Shown one piece after another: positions 1 through 9,761 of a stretch of 64,000 nt of DNA. Origin of the DNA: DATFVA01 sp963832715 (GTDB taxonomy: Bacteria > Bacteroidota > Ignavibacteria > Ignavibacteriales > Ignavibacteriaceae); assembly GCA_963832715.1 (NCBI GenBank), contig CAWHVB010000006.1:310001-374000 (forward strand), written 5' to 3'. The position numbers and the translations under genes are program-made. The notes below the pieces were generated by a model that had not been told where the DNA came from, ran no database searches, and was given only the letters and a program-made list of their open reading frames with translations. How positions within the stretch are numbered: position 1 is the stretch's first letter; the number at the start of each line of letters is the position of its first letter.

Positions 1-2219
1 TCAAAAGTGTCTACGATGCGTATCCTTTTTCTGAGGCAAATCACCTGATCAGAGATAAAATTCCTGGCTATTACTGGGAGTTAGAGTGGAAAAAACCCGA
101 CGAAAATGTCTCAATCACCAGTGATGAATCTAAATCAGAATCTGTATCTGCCGGTGATATTGTACTGAACTACGATACGCGCGGGAGATTGTTAATGTAT
201 AGGAGGGAATTAAATGATTCGTTGAAGCTGAATCCTGTTTCAGAAGACGAAGCGCGTCTGGTGGCACTGGATTTTTTGAAAAGGTATTCCCCGGTTGATC
301 CTGAAAAGGGTTCATTAACTGCTCAGTATAAATCAACAGAAGGTTTCAGTGAGAATAAAGTTCAAAGAACAGAAAGACAGAACAATATTGATTATAAATT
401 TTCATGGAAAGGACGATCGGCTGATATCAACAGGGACCTGCTTTTAAATGTCAGCATAAGAGGGGATATAATTACAAGTTACAATCTTTCATTTGATTTA
501 AAGGACATAGCTTCACAGAGTCATTCCAGCATTTATTCCACGGCAACCGCAGTTCCTTTTTATTTAGTAGTCTACATACTCCTTATAATCATCGGTTACA
601 AAAGGATAAGGGCTTACGAAGTAAGTTTTAGGCTTGCGATCATAATGGGGCTGATTGTTGGTTTAACATTCAGCATAAATCTGTACACTCTTATAGCAGA
701 TTCATCCTCAGGCTGGGAGCTATGGCTGCCTCTTATCTTTAGTACGATTTTCCTTGCAGCAGGGGGCTTTATAAGCTGGGCCGTAAGTGAAACTATAGCA
801 AGAGAAGCATGGAAACAAAAGTTTATCTCCCTTGATCTTTTAACAAAGGGATATGCTTTTCACTCGAAAGTCAGCAGAGCAGGCATCAGCGGGATTATAG
901 GGGGATTCCTGATTTACCTGGTATGGACGGGTATCCTTTTTGTTTCCGAGAAGATGATGTTTATTTCATTTGTTACGAAAGACAATTCGAGTTTAGTTTC
1001 ACATTTCCATTCCATAAGTCCTGCTCTCAGTGTTATCGACAGAACGATTTATCCGGGAATATACATAACTGCAATATTTTTTCTATTTGTATTTTCCGGT
1101 CTTAAAAGAAGATTCGGTTCACTTTATATTCTTATTCCCATCTGTGCAGTAATATGGGGTGCCGTTAATTATAATGATATGCTTCCGACATATTGGGGCG
1201 TTATTACGGGTGTGATAATGGGAGTGCTCTTTATGCTGTATTTTAACTACTCCGATGTGCTCTCAATATTAATTGCGCTAATTGTCTTCAATACTATTGA
1301 CGTCGCTGTATCCCTCTTCACAGCCGGGAATGCCTATTACCAGCAGGCAGGCTATCACCTGATCATCATCTTATTTCTCATAGCTGTATTCCTGATTATT
1401 GGATTATTAACACGAGATAAAATTCTGGATTACGATTCTATTACTCCCGCTTTTGTTAAAAATATAACCGAAAGACAGAGGCTGCAGAGAGAACTTGAAA
1501 TAGCACGGGATGTTCAGATGAGTTTTCTGCCTACAAAGGATCCCGAGTTTAAAGGACTGGATATTGCCGCCCGGTGTAAACCGGCTCTTGAAGTGGGGGG
1601 TGACTATTACGATTTTGTCCGGCTTGATGCTAACAGGATCGGAATTATAATTGGTGATGTATCGGGAAAGGGGACGCAGGCCGCATTTTATATGACCCTG
1701 GCGAAAGGCTTCGTGAAGGCCCTGTCAAAAACTGTCAACTCTCCCTCTGAGTTCCTGATTAAATTAAATGAATTATTTTATGAGAATGTTGAACGGGGAA
1801 CGTTTATCAGCATGATATATGGAATATTTGATGTTAAGGAACATACCCTTACATTCTCGAGGGCTGGTCATAATCCGGTAATTGCGAAACATTCCGGAAA
1901 CAAAGAACTGGAACTCCTTAATCCTGTCGGATTGGCGCTCGGACTTGAGAAGGGGAGGATCTTCAATAAAACAATTAAAGAAATTAAAATTCACACTCAC
2001 CCCGGGGATGCCTTCGTGTTTTATACAGACGGCTTCACCGAAGCAATGAACAGATTCAAACTCGAATTCTCAGAGCTGAGGTTAACCGAATCAATTTCGA
2101 AGAACCTTGATCGTCCGGCAAAAGAATTGCTTGATAAAACCATATCCGAAGTCGACTCATTTATCGGCAAAGCCGTTCAGCATGACGATATGACTATGGT
2201 TGTGGTAAAGGTCGAATAA
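1..2219 (+). CDS. SpoIIE/PP2C-type serine phosphatase, membrane-anchored (5' end outside window)
   Basis: The reading frame is open from base 3 of the window, so the true start lies upstream; an internal ATG at 189 is not the start. The N-terminal visible part is extracytoplasmic-like, followed by many hydrophobic segments (about nt 530-1420), then a short linker (ERQRLQRELEIARDVQMSFLP) typical of the helix that precedes RsbU-type phosphatases. The catalytic PP2C_SIG domain runs from about nt 1530 to the end: GGDYYDF (1596-1616) and GDVSGKG (1653-1673) give metal-binding aspartates, followed by AGHNP, YTDGFTEA and a terminal HDDMTMVVVKV. The family dephosphorylates anti-sigma antagonist or related phosphoproteins in partner-switching. 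The membrane part probably senses a signal; its ligand cannot be read from the sequence. No kinase or antagonist partner is adjacent. Confidence 0.9.
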   Translation, partial: KSVYDAYPFSEANHLIRDKIPGYYWELEWKKPDENVSITSDESKSESVSAGDIVLNYDTRGRLLMYRRELNDSLKLNPVSEDEARLVALDFLKRYSPVDPEKGSLTAQYKSTEGFSENKVQRTERQNNIDYKFSWKGRSADINRDLLLNVSIRGDIITSYNLSFDLKDIASQSHSSIYSTATAVPFYLVVYILLIIIGYKRIRAYEVSFRLAIIMGLIVGLTFSINLYTLIADSSSGWELWLPLIFSTIFLAAGGFISWAVSETIAREAWKQKFISLDLLTKGYAFHSKVSRAGISGIIGGFLIYLVWTGILFVSEKMMFISFVTKDNSSLVSHFHSISPALSVIDRTIYPGIYITAIFFLFVFSGLKRRFGSLYILIPICAVIWGAVNYNDMLPTYWGVITGVIMGVLFMLYFNYSDVLSILIALIVFNTIDVAVSLFTAGNAYYQQAGYHLIIILFLIAVFLIIGLLTRDKILDYDSITPAFVKNITERQRLQRELEIARDVQMSFLPTKDPEFKGLDIAARCKPALEVGGDYYDFVRLDANRIGIIIGDVSGKGTQAAFYMTLAKGFVKALSKTVNSPSEFLIKLNELFYENVERGTFISMIYGIFDVKEHTLTFSRAGHNPVIAKHSGNKELELLNPVGLALGLEKGRIFNKTIKEIKIHTHPGDAFVFYTDGFTEAMNRFKLEFSELRLTESISKNLDRPAKELLDKTISEVDSFIGKAVQHDDMTMVVVKVE

Positions 2220-2377
2220 ATCAAATTGAGATTATAACTGAGAAAAACCTTCAAATGTGCATTCAGTACATCGATTTATTTATTTATCAGATTAAGTTAA
2301 ACCTGCCCAAAAAAATTCTGAATTATTTTTGCCCCGCCTATTGAGTTAATCCAAAAAAATATTTATGTTCGCTGAGA

Positions 2378-3628
2378 GTGATTAGTTGGTTTGAACAACA
2401 AACTAAATACTGGGATCAAAAACTTCTTATGATGCAGAAAGCTATAAGCGGAAATGCAAAGATAGTACGGGATATAAACCGGGCTATGATACTTAATATC
2501 ATACGGAAGAACCAGCCCATCTCAAGGAGCAGGATAGCCGGAATGACGGGGTTAAATAAAAGTACGGTTTCCAGCATCGTTACCGATCTGTTAAAAGAAG
2601 AACTAGTCTATGAACAAAAAAATGAAGACAAAAATGTAGGAAGAAATCCGATTGACCTCTCGATCAGGTTGGGCAGGTCATTGATCGGAGCTATAAATAT
2701 TGATTCTGCAGTGACGGAGATAGCTGTAGTGGATATCGACGGCAGTGTCTTGACAGAGTCAAAATTCGACACGAAACCAGGGGATCCAAAGACTTTCATT
2801 TCAAGATGTGTTAAAAGATTACAGACGCTGTGCAGCAGATCTGGTATTAGAAAATTAGAAGGTTTAGGTGTAAGTGTAGCAGGGATAGTTGATTCTAAGG
2901 ACCTTGTAGTAGACTTTGCTCCTAACCTCGGATGGGAGGATTTTAATATTGGTCAGGAGTTTCTTAAACATATGCCTGATCTTAAGATTATAGCTGTAGG
3001 TAATGATGCTAAAGCCTCTGCACTCGCAGAACTATGGTTCGGGGCCCAGATGGGAGGTTTGTCTAATTTTGTATTTCTGTCAATAGGAGATGGAATCGGA
3101 TCGGGTATTGTTGTTGAGGGAAAACTGCTTCAGGGTGAATTCCAGGCTGCCGGAGAAGTAGGACATATGATCTTAATTGAAGGAGGTGAAAAATGTGTAT
3201 GCGGCAATAATGGCTGCTGGGAAAGGTATGCTTCAGATACCGCCACTGTCAAACGATTTCTTTTAGAAAAGAACCAGGATCCCGCTCTGCTTAACCACCT
3301 TCAATTTGATGATATATTAAAGCTGGCTGAGAACGGCGACAATACTGCAGTAAAAGTTTTGACAGAAACGGGTGAATTCCTTGGTCTGGGAATCTCAACG
3401 ATAGTTAAAGCCTTTGACCCTCATGCAATCATTATCGGGGGAAGAATAACCAGAGCCTGGGACATAATTTATCCCCGGATACTGCAGGAAGTTGAAAAAC
3501 GTGCTTTTTACGGTAGAAATAAAAATATAATCATAACTCCAACATCTTTAAATGTCCGTCCCCGTCTTCTCGGTGCAGCCACGCTGGCCATTAAAGAAAT
3601 TTTTGATGATTATAAAATAACTATTTAA
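2378..3628 (+). CDS. ROK-family transcriptional repressor (NagC/Mlc-like)
   Basis: This is a DNA-binding ROK protein. Residues about 30-85 form a winged helix-turn-helix (SRSRIAGMTGLNKSTVSSIV), followed by an actin-like ROK domain with GVSVAGIVDS, a GNDA motif, and the zinc-binding CVCGNNGCWE motif starting at residue 273 of this start. Length (416 aa) is normal for NagC/Mlc/XylR-type repressors. The listed start is a GTG with no clear Shine-Dalgarno; the in-frame ATG at 2429 or 2432 would remove only the unusual first 17-18 residues and is a credible alternative. It stands directly before a ROK kinase and the chitin/GlcNAc genes, so it probably represses this locus and is relieved by GlcNAc or a phosphorylated derivative. 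The regulatory link is inference from position. Confidence 0.88.
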   Translation: MISWFEQQTKYWDQKLLMMQKAISGNAKIVRDINRAMILNIIRKNQPISRSRIAGMTGLNKSTVSSIVTDLLKEELVYEQKNEDKNVGRNPIDLSIRLGRSLIGAINIDSAVTEIAVVDIDGSVLTESKFDTKPGDPKTFISRCVKRLQTLCSRSGIRKLEGLGVSVAGIVDSKDLVVDFAPNLGWEDFNIGQEFLKHMPDLKIIAVGNDAKASALAELWFGAQMGGLSNFVFLSIGDGIGSGIVVEGKLLQGEFQAAGEVGHMILIEGGEKCVCGNNGCWERYASDTATVKRFLLEKNQDPALLNHLQFDDILKLAENGDNTAVKVLTETGEFLGLGISTIVKAFDPHAIIIGGRITRAWDIIYPRILQEVEKRAFYGRNKNIIITPTSLNVRPRLLGAATLAIKEIFDDYKITI

Positions 3629-3666
3629 TGAATTCAGGATTAGTAGATAAGTAATATTTAATTAGT

Positions 3667-4690
3667 ATGTCGGTACAACAAACTAATCCAGAGACGAAAT
3701 TGATAAGCAGGATAATGGAAAAGAAAAAACTAACTATCGGAGTGGATATTGGCGGAACCAATACAGTCTTCGGTTTCATCAATGAGGAAGGGAAATATCT
3801 TTCGGGCAGCTCGATTCCGACCAACGGAGAAGTAGATGCAGAAAAGTTTATAGCGAGACTGGTAAAAAATATAAATCTGTCCTTTGATACCTATAAAAAC
3901 GATTATATGCTTGCCGGTATCGGAGTTGCAGCTCCCAGTGCAAATTACTTAAATGGTACTATTGAAGAACCTTCCAACCTAAAGTGGAGCAATGTAAATT
4001 TTGTTTCTATAATGAAAGAATACTTTAAGATCCCTGTTGCCATAATAAACGATGCTAATGCTGCAGCCCTTGGGGAATATTATTATGGTCATGCTCAGGG
4101 TCTTAGAAATTTTATAGTTATTACTCTTGGAACAGGTGTGGGTGCCGGAATATTCGTAGACGGCAATCTTTTGTATGGTGAAAGAGGACTTGCCGGTGAA
4201 CTGGGACATATAATAGTAGATCCGGATGGAAGGAAATGCAACTGCGGAAGATCAGGATGCCTGGAAACCTATGTTTCTGCAACAGGCATAAAACGTACAG
4301 TTTTTGAAATGATGGCCGTTTATAATGATCCCGGACCGCTTCGCGATATGAGTTATAATGAAATTACAGGGCAGGTAATTAGCGACCTGGCGGCAAAAGG
4401 GGATTTTATCGCTTTAAAGTCTTTTGATTATACAGGGAAGATTTTAGGAAGAGCAATGGCAAATCTGTCGGCCCACTATGCTCCGCAGATGATAATACTA
4501 TTCGGCGGTCTTGTAAATTCAGGTAATCTACTTATGGAGCCTGCCTGCCGACGCTTTCGAAGAAAAATTGTTGAATGTTCATAAAGGAAAAGTTCAGGTT
4601 TTAGTTTCCAAGCTGAATGATGCAACAGCCGGAATACTCGGTGCAAGCAGCCTGATTTTAAGAGAACTTAAAAAAGATAACTGGAATTAA
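3667..4690 (+). CDS. ROK-family sugar kinase, probably GlcNAc/glucose kinase (frameshifted near 4548)
   Basis: The N-terminus carries the phosphate-loop motif of ROK kinases (TIGVDIGGTNTVFGFI), then INDANAAALGEY with the catalytic aspartate, LGTGVGAGIF, and the zinc motif CNCGRSGCLE. The frame as read stops at 4584 with an abnormal tail; in another frame the expected ROK C-terminus follows (AFEEKLLNVHKGKVQV then DATAGILGASSLI) and stops at 4690. One extra C in TGCCGAC around 4548 would restore the frame; a 4-bp GCCT duplication at 4539-4546 also would. The ATG at 3715, just before the conserved core and preceded by AGCAGG, may be the real start. Role inferred: phosphorylates GlcNAc released by the chitobiose phosphorylase or imported GlcNAc, giving the NagA substrate. 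Substrate cannot be told from glucose by sequence alone. Confidence 0.85.
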
Positions 4691-4735
4691 CTGTTTTGAA
4701 AAGTTTAATGAATTTTTTCTGAAAGGAGAGAGAAA

Positions 4736-7681
4736 ATGCGCAATAAGTACTTGAGCATTTTAATCATAGGCATTTCATTTATATTAAACAGTGCATATGC
4801 TGAAGCAGCCGGGATAGAAGGATTCGTTAAAGACAAAGGAACAGGTGAAGAACTGATAGGGGCTAATGTCATACTGCTTAAAACCAGCATAGGGGCTGCA
4901 ACGGATATCCATGGTAAATATGTTATCCATAATGTCCCGGCGGGTACGTATACTCTGCGTGCAAGTTATATTGGCTATAATTCTGAAGACGTTACGATCG
5001 AGATAAAAGAAGGGATGTCGATTGAGCAGAACTTTGAACTTAATCCAGTAACTGTTCTTGGTGAGACTGTTACAGTAACCGGTCAGGCAAGCGGACAAAA
5101 TTCTGCAATTAACCAGCAGTTATCCTCAGATAAAATTGTAAGCGTAGTATCTGCAGCCCGAATCCAGGAACTTCCCGATGCAAATGCCGCAGAATCTCTT
5201 GGAAGGCTGCCCGGAATATCGGTGCTAAGGAGCGGAGGAGAAGCAAACGAGGTAGTTATCAGGGGAATGGCCCCGAAATTCAACCAGATTTTAGTCAACG
5301 GGGTTCAGTTGACCTCATCAAACCCGAATAATGCAAGTGTAGATCTTAGTATGATTTCCTCTAATATGCTTGAGTCAATGGAAGTTCAAAAAACCGTCAC
5401 CCCGGATATGGATGCTAGTGTTATAGGAGGAGTAGTTAATCTTGAACTAAGGGAAGCGAAAGTTAAACAGCCCGGAGTACCTGAATTTGGTGTTCTTGTT
5501 CAGGGCGGATATAATGCTCTTTCTAATGCATATCACAAATTGAATAATTACAAGTATGTGGGAAGCCTTGAAAACAGATTTCTGGATAACAGGCTGGGAT
5601 TATTTGCTCAGTTTGATGCTGAACGTAAGAACCTGACATCTAATCAGTTCGGGGCTGCTTACACTAATGACGGAGATTCAATTCCATTGTACTTTACTGA
5701 GGGATTGAACCTGAATAACATTCCGAGAGACAGACAAAGGTACGACGGAGCGGTAGTGCTTGATTACAAACTTCCCGACGGTTCTGTGAAACTTTCAAAT
5801 TTTGTCAGCACAGGTACAACCGATATCCAGAACCGGGGCGAATATTTCGGGATACAGGGCATTAACGGGAGCAATATTATTAATTCTACGCTGGCTTACT
5901 CGAAAAGCAAATTGAGTGTAATTACCAATGCTCTGCATATGAAGTATGAATTGCCAATATTCTATGTGGATGCCGTAGTTGCTCATACATACACAGAAAC
6001 TAAAAATCCCAATGACTGGACCGCGACTTTTGTGCAGGGTTCAGCAGGATTGGATACCTTGAGCGGCAAAACGAACCTGGATCCGAAAATCATTCCCAAA
6101 GCAGCTACCCCGGATCCGACTATTTCATTTCTAAATAACCTCGCAAATACCGGAAGCTTTTCAGGCGCACGTGCCCTTTCGGCTTCACTTGATATAAGTA
6201 AAGATCTTAATATCACAAATAATATCAGTACCGTTATAAAATTCGGAGGGATGTATCGCCACCAGACGAGATCATATACATACCATACTACCGGCACACA
6301 GGGCCTGGCGCTTGAGAGTGCAAAGTATGTTGACACCCTTATCGGGCAGCATTCACTTGGTACAGTTCAATACGGCAATAAAATACCTATGTCATTGTTT
6401 ATAGATCCCACATATGATTATGGGAAATTCCTGGGAGGGGAGTATAATATGAATGATCCCTTGAATGCTCCTATGCTCGCCGATCTTGCCGCATTCCTGC
6501 AGAGTAGTACCGGACTTATATCACAATATGCCCCGCTCTCCTATTTCAACGATCAGGCTTTGTCTACTATGAATAATTATTCCGGATATGAAAATCAAAG
6601 TGCAGCTTATATCATGGCGACTGTGGGTATTGGTCCGCAAATCACTTTTATTCCCGGGGTTCGGTACCAGAATTTAAAGACTGTATATACTGCTTCACGC
6701 GGACTCCAGAATACAAGTTCTGACCTCGGAGGTGTATATAAACACTACGATACAACGGCAACTCAAAATCATGGGTACTGGCTGCCTGATGCTTCTCTGA
6801 AATATAAACCATTTGATTGGTTCGACGTTCGTATTTCTTATAGCAGCACACTGGCTTACCCGGATTTTATTGCTATAATTCCCATGATTAATGTGTCTTC
6901 TTCAGAAGGAGTTATTAATTATAATAATATTGATCTTGTCCCCTCACGCTCATATAACTATGATGCCTATTTTTCATTTTACAGTAACGAGATCGGTCTG
7001 CTTACGATAGGAGGTTTCCTTAAACAAATAGATAATCTTATATATCCCACAACTTTCTATGTTACGGGGACCGAAGCATACAAATATTTTCCACCTTCTT
7101 TGATCTCGGGTGCGCCGGCGCCTAGCGGCAACCCCCAGATAAATACTTATATAAATGATTCCAACAGGGCGACTGACTATGGACTTGAGCTTGACTGGCA
7201 GACTCATTTCTGGTACCTGCCTCATCCGCTTGACGGATTAGTCTTAAATGTAAATTATACCCACGTCTATTCAAAAGAGAAATATCCCTTCGGGAAGCTT
7301 GAGAGAGTTACACCGAGGTTAAGAGTGCCTCTTGATACATTTTATACTGCAAGACTCCTTTACCAGCCTGACAATATTGCGAATATATCAGTCGGATATG
7401 ATTATGAGGGGTTCTCTGTCAGGGTATCAATGATATACCAGGATAATATTTTTACTGGTCCTAATTTCTATCCGCAGTTGAGAACGAATACATCAGCTTA
7501 TACCCGCTGGGACCTTTCAGCGAAACAGGATCTTCCCTGGTTCGGGATACAGGTTTACGGCAACGTAAATAATATAAACGGAGAGAAAGATGTCGACGTC
7601 ATTCAGGCTCCGACCGGTGTGCCTCAGGCGCAGCAGGATTATGGAATGACGGCGGACCTTGGAGTTCGTATAAAGTTTTAA
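4736..7681 (+). CDS. TonB-dependent outer-membrane receptor
   Basis: The 981-residue product starts with a signal peptide (cleavage near AYAEA), then a carboxypeptidase-regulatory-like beta-sandwich (about residues 26-105, GIEGFVKDKGTGEELIGANV), a plug domain (about 125-245, with RLPGISVLRSGGEANEVVIR and a VIGGVVNLEL end) and a long beta barrel ending in an aromatic residue (DLGVRIKF), the usual outer-membrane assembly signal. It has a strong ribosome site (AAAGGAG) before ATG. No SusD-like partner is next to it, so it is not a classical SusCD pair; it more resembles the TonB receptors of chito-oligosaccharide loci in other Gram-negatives. Its position between the ROK genes and the chitobiose phosphorylase suggests transport of chito-oligosaccharides; substrate is inference. 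Confidence 0.9.
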   Translation: MRNKYLSILIIGISFILNSAYAEAAGIEGFVKDKGTGEELIGANVILLKTSIGAATDIHGKYVIHNVPAGTYTLRASYIGYNSEDVTIEIKEGMSIEQNFELNPVTVLGETVTVTGQASGQNSAINQQLSSDKIVSVVSAARIQELPDANAAESLGRLPGISVLRSGGEANEVVIRGMAPKFNQILVNGVQLTSSNPNNASVDLSMISSNMLESMEVQKTVTPDMDASVIGGVVNLELREAKVKQPGVPEFGVLVQGGYNALSNAYHKLNNYKYVGSLENRFLDNRLGLFAQFDAERKNLTSNQFGAAYTNDGDSIPLYFTEGLNLNNIPRDRQRYDGAVVLDYKLPDGSVKLSNFVSTGTTDIQNRGEYFGIQGINGSNIINSTLAYSKSKLSVITNALHMKYELPIFYVDAVVAHTYTETKNPNDWTATFVQGSAGLDTLSGKTNLDPKIIPKAATPDPTISFLNNLANTGSFSGARALSASLDISKDLNITNNISTVIKFGGMYRHQTRSYTYHTTGTQGLALESAKYVDTLIGQHSLGTVQYGNKIPMSLFIDPTYDYGKFLGGEYNMNDPLNAPMLADLAAFLQSSTGLISQYAPLSYFNDQALSTMNNYSGYENQSAAYIMATVGIGPQITFIPGVRYQNLKTVYTASRGLQNTSSDLGGVYKHYDTTATQNHGYWLPDASLKYKPFDWFDVRISYSSTLAYPDFIAIIPMINVSSSEGVINYNNIDLVPSRSYNYDAYFSFYSNEIGLLTIGGFLKQIDNLIYPTTFYVTGTEAYKYFPPSLISGAPAPSGNPQINTYINDSNRATDYGLELDWQTHFWYLPHPLDGLVLNVNYTHVYSKEKYPFGKLERVTPRLRVPLDTFYTARLLYQPDNIANISVGYDYEGFSVRVSMIYQDNIFTGPNFYPQLRTNTSAYTRWDLSAKQDLPWFGIQVYGNVNNINGEKDVDVIQAPTGVPQAQQDYGMTADLGVRIKF

Positions 7682-7890
7682 TCATAAAGTAATGAATGCT
7701 GAAATAACAGATAGTATGAGTTTAATAAATCGAATATTATTAATAATTGCAGAATATAATTCCATGGCAGCAAAGTACAAGGAGGTGAGAATATATATTT
7801 GCTGATAGAGAGCTTTGTGGAGATAGATTTTTATATTCTATCAAATACAGATAATTAATTAATTCAATCTTAATCGAAAGGAGAGCTTTC
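7682..7890 (+). promoter_or_regulatory. Spacer before the T9SS gene with an unused strong Shine-Dalgarno
   Basis: This 209-base spacer is AT-rich. It has a near-perfect Shine-Dalgarno AAGGAGGTG at 7779-7787 that is not followed by any long frame; a TTG at 7799 would give only a 19-codon frame. The real gene has its own AAAGGAG site just before 7891. It may be a leader peptide or chance. No clear terminator was seen after the TonB receptor, so readthrough into the next gene is possible. Confidence 0.25.
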
Positions 7891-9633
7891 ATGAAAACTT
7901 TATTCACAACAGTATTCCTGTTTGCGATGACAGTATTCATGTTAACACCAAGTCAATCCTTTGCACAAACCGGTACTCTTAAAATCTATGCAAACAACCC
8001 ATTGACTTTAGATCAGGTAATTAATGGTGACGTAAGCGGCGGTGTTAACAATCATAGCGTGTATCAGCTTGTTTCAACCGATACAACGTATCTGCTTGAT
8101 GCAACTATTACTTCACAGTCAAGTATATCTATAATAGGTGTGCCTGATGGTACTACGGGCAAACTACCCTGTATTGAAGCTGATGTTCTTAGCGGAGGTC
8201 AGATACCCGGTATATTTTTCACTTTTACAGGTGCTCATACCAACATCACTCTCAAAAATCTTTACCTGCTTGGTATAACACCGATCAATACGAACAATAC
8301 AGCATTAGGACAGGGAGTCCAAATCTCTGCCGATTACATTCGTTTGACCGTAGACAATTGCGTATTTGATTTTATGTCACAATTCGAAATTGCCTTCAGT
8401 TCAAACTGGAACAAATTCTTTATTACAAACAGTAAGTTTATTAATGGATTCGATGTAGCCTCTGCGTATTATGTACCTGAACTTCTCCGCAGTCTTAATG
8501 GAGCCGGTAATTGGTTTACAGATACAATATATGTCAGGTATAATACGATGCTTGCTGTAGCGATGGGTCCTGTCATTACAACCGGTATAACAAACTATTT
8601 CGATTTCTCCCATAACGATGTACTTTTGACAACCAAAGCTCCATTCTGGTCGGAGCCGCTGGTTAATGCCAAAATCAACGATAATATATTCTACAATGTA
8701 TATGCACTGGGCGAAAGTAAAACTGAGTATCTTGGCGGATGGGATGAAATTGATCCTCCACGGGTTCCTGCATTGTTCAGTTTCTTCAGACTCGATTCAT
8801 TAAGAGCCGCAACTTTTCTGGGACACCCGATTAATGGAACAGCAGATTCTCTCGCTGCAGAAGCTGCCCGTACCGTAGAAGTAAAAAATAATGCTTACTT
8901 CTGGTCATCAGGGCTCACTTCATTCTGGACAGCATGGAATGATACAGCTCATGTTGATTCAATATATACCCCTGTATTCATGAATGCTAAAACTACTGCT
9001 ATGTTCAATACTCCGTCAGTATGGCCCGGTTTTGTAGAAAGCGGAAACCAGAGTGCAGATCCGCAGTTCGGCCCTACCATCGATAAAGTGCTTAACCCAG
9101 GCAGTGATACTACATATGGAGTAGGTTTGCTGAACTACTTTACTGCCGTCCGGGGTGGCAACGGGTCAACACAGTATTATGCTTACCAGAAAACACAGGT
9201 TGGAACAAACCTTGACTGGACTCCGCCATGGCCGCTGCCGTGTGCTGCCGATCTGGCATATTCCAATACCGCTGTTAAAAACAGCAGTACTGATGGTCTC
9301 CCTTTAGGTGATCCATACTGGTTTACAGGATGGACCGGAGTTGAAAATTCTACGCCTCAGGTTGTTGATAAGTTTACTCTCTCCGATGCATATCCGAATC
9401 CTTTCAACCCGTCGACCAACGTCACGATCACGCTGGTTAAACCCGGCAACGTTTCTCTCAAAATATATAACGTAACCGGACAGCTGGTGAAGACTGTAAT
9501 TGACAACCGGAATATTTCATCAGGTAGTTATAGTTATAATATTGATATGAGCAGGTTCTCGAGCGGAATTTATTTCTATACTTTGCAGCAGGATAATAAT
9601 TTCATTGCAAAGAAAATGATTCTCCTAAAATAA
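7891..9633 (+). CDS. T9SS-exported protein, beta-helix-like
   Basis: The 580-residue product has a signal peptide (ending SFAQT) and a C-terminal type IX secretion sorting domain (about residues 495-580) with AYPNPFNPSTNVTITL, a LKIYNVTGQLVKTV strand and the closing FIAKKMILLK. The middle contains repeated short strands with asparagine-rich turns (LKNLYLLGI, LTVDNCVFDF, FFITNSKFINGF, VKNNAYFWSSG) that read like a right-handed parallel beta helix as in polysaccharide-acting or -binding proteins, but no catalytic signature is recognised. It has a strong AAAGGAG ribosome site. Position between the TonB receptor and the chitobiose transporter/phosphorylase suggests a surface chitin-binding or processing role; this is inference. 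Confidence 0.8.
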   Translation: MKTLFTTVFLFAMTVFMLTPSQSFAQTGTLKIYANNPLTLDQVINGDVSGGVNNHSVYQLVSTDTTYLLDATITSQSSISIIGVPDGTTGKLPCIEADVLSGGQIPGIFFTFTGAHTNITLKNLYLLGITPINTNNTALGQGVQISADYIRLTVDNCVFDFMSQFEIAFSSNWNKFFITNSKFINGFDVASAYYVPELLRSLNGAGNWFTDTIYVRYNTMLAVAMGPVITTGITNYFDFSHNDVLLTTKAPFWSEPLVNAKINDNIFYNVYALGESKTEYLGGWDEIDPPRVPALFSFFRLDSLRAATFLGHPINGTADSLAAEAARTVEVKNNAYFWSSGLTSFWTAWNDTAHVDSIYTPVFMNAKTTAMFNTPSVWPGFVESGNQSADPQFGPTIDKVLNPGSDTTYGVGLLNYFTAVRGGNGSTQYYAYQKTQVGTNLDWTPPWPLPCAADLAYSNTAVKNSSTDGLPLGDPYWFTGWTGVENSTPQVVDKFTLSDAYPNPFNPSTNVTITLVKPGNVSLKIYNVTGQLVKTVIDNRNISSGSYSYNIDMSRFSSGIYFYTLQQDNNFIAKKMILLK

Positions 9634-9655
9634 GTGCGTTCTCCTACTTGTTCAC

Positions 9656-9688
9656 GGGGCTGTCCGTAAAAAGACGGCCCCTATTTTT
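9656..9688 (+). terminator. Rho-independent terminator after the T9SS gene
   Basis: A 9-bp stem GGGGCTGTC (9656-9664) / GACGGCCCC (9673-9681), with one G-T wobble, has an 8-base loop and is followed by TATTTTTA. It lies 23 bases after the stop codon and separates the TonB receptor/T9SS pair from the transporter and catabolic genes. Confidence 0.8.
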
Positions 9689-9761
9689 ACACGTGTTCTT
9701 AATTGCGTTTTAGTACCTTATAATTGCCTAAATAAATTAATTCTGATTCAATCCGAACAAT

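Noticed and set aside
4539..4549. GCCT tandem duplication as a phase-variation switch in the ROK kinase
   Set aside because: Only two full copies are present, and a single extra C explains the frame equally well, in line with six other single-base breaks in the window.
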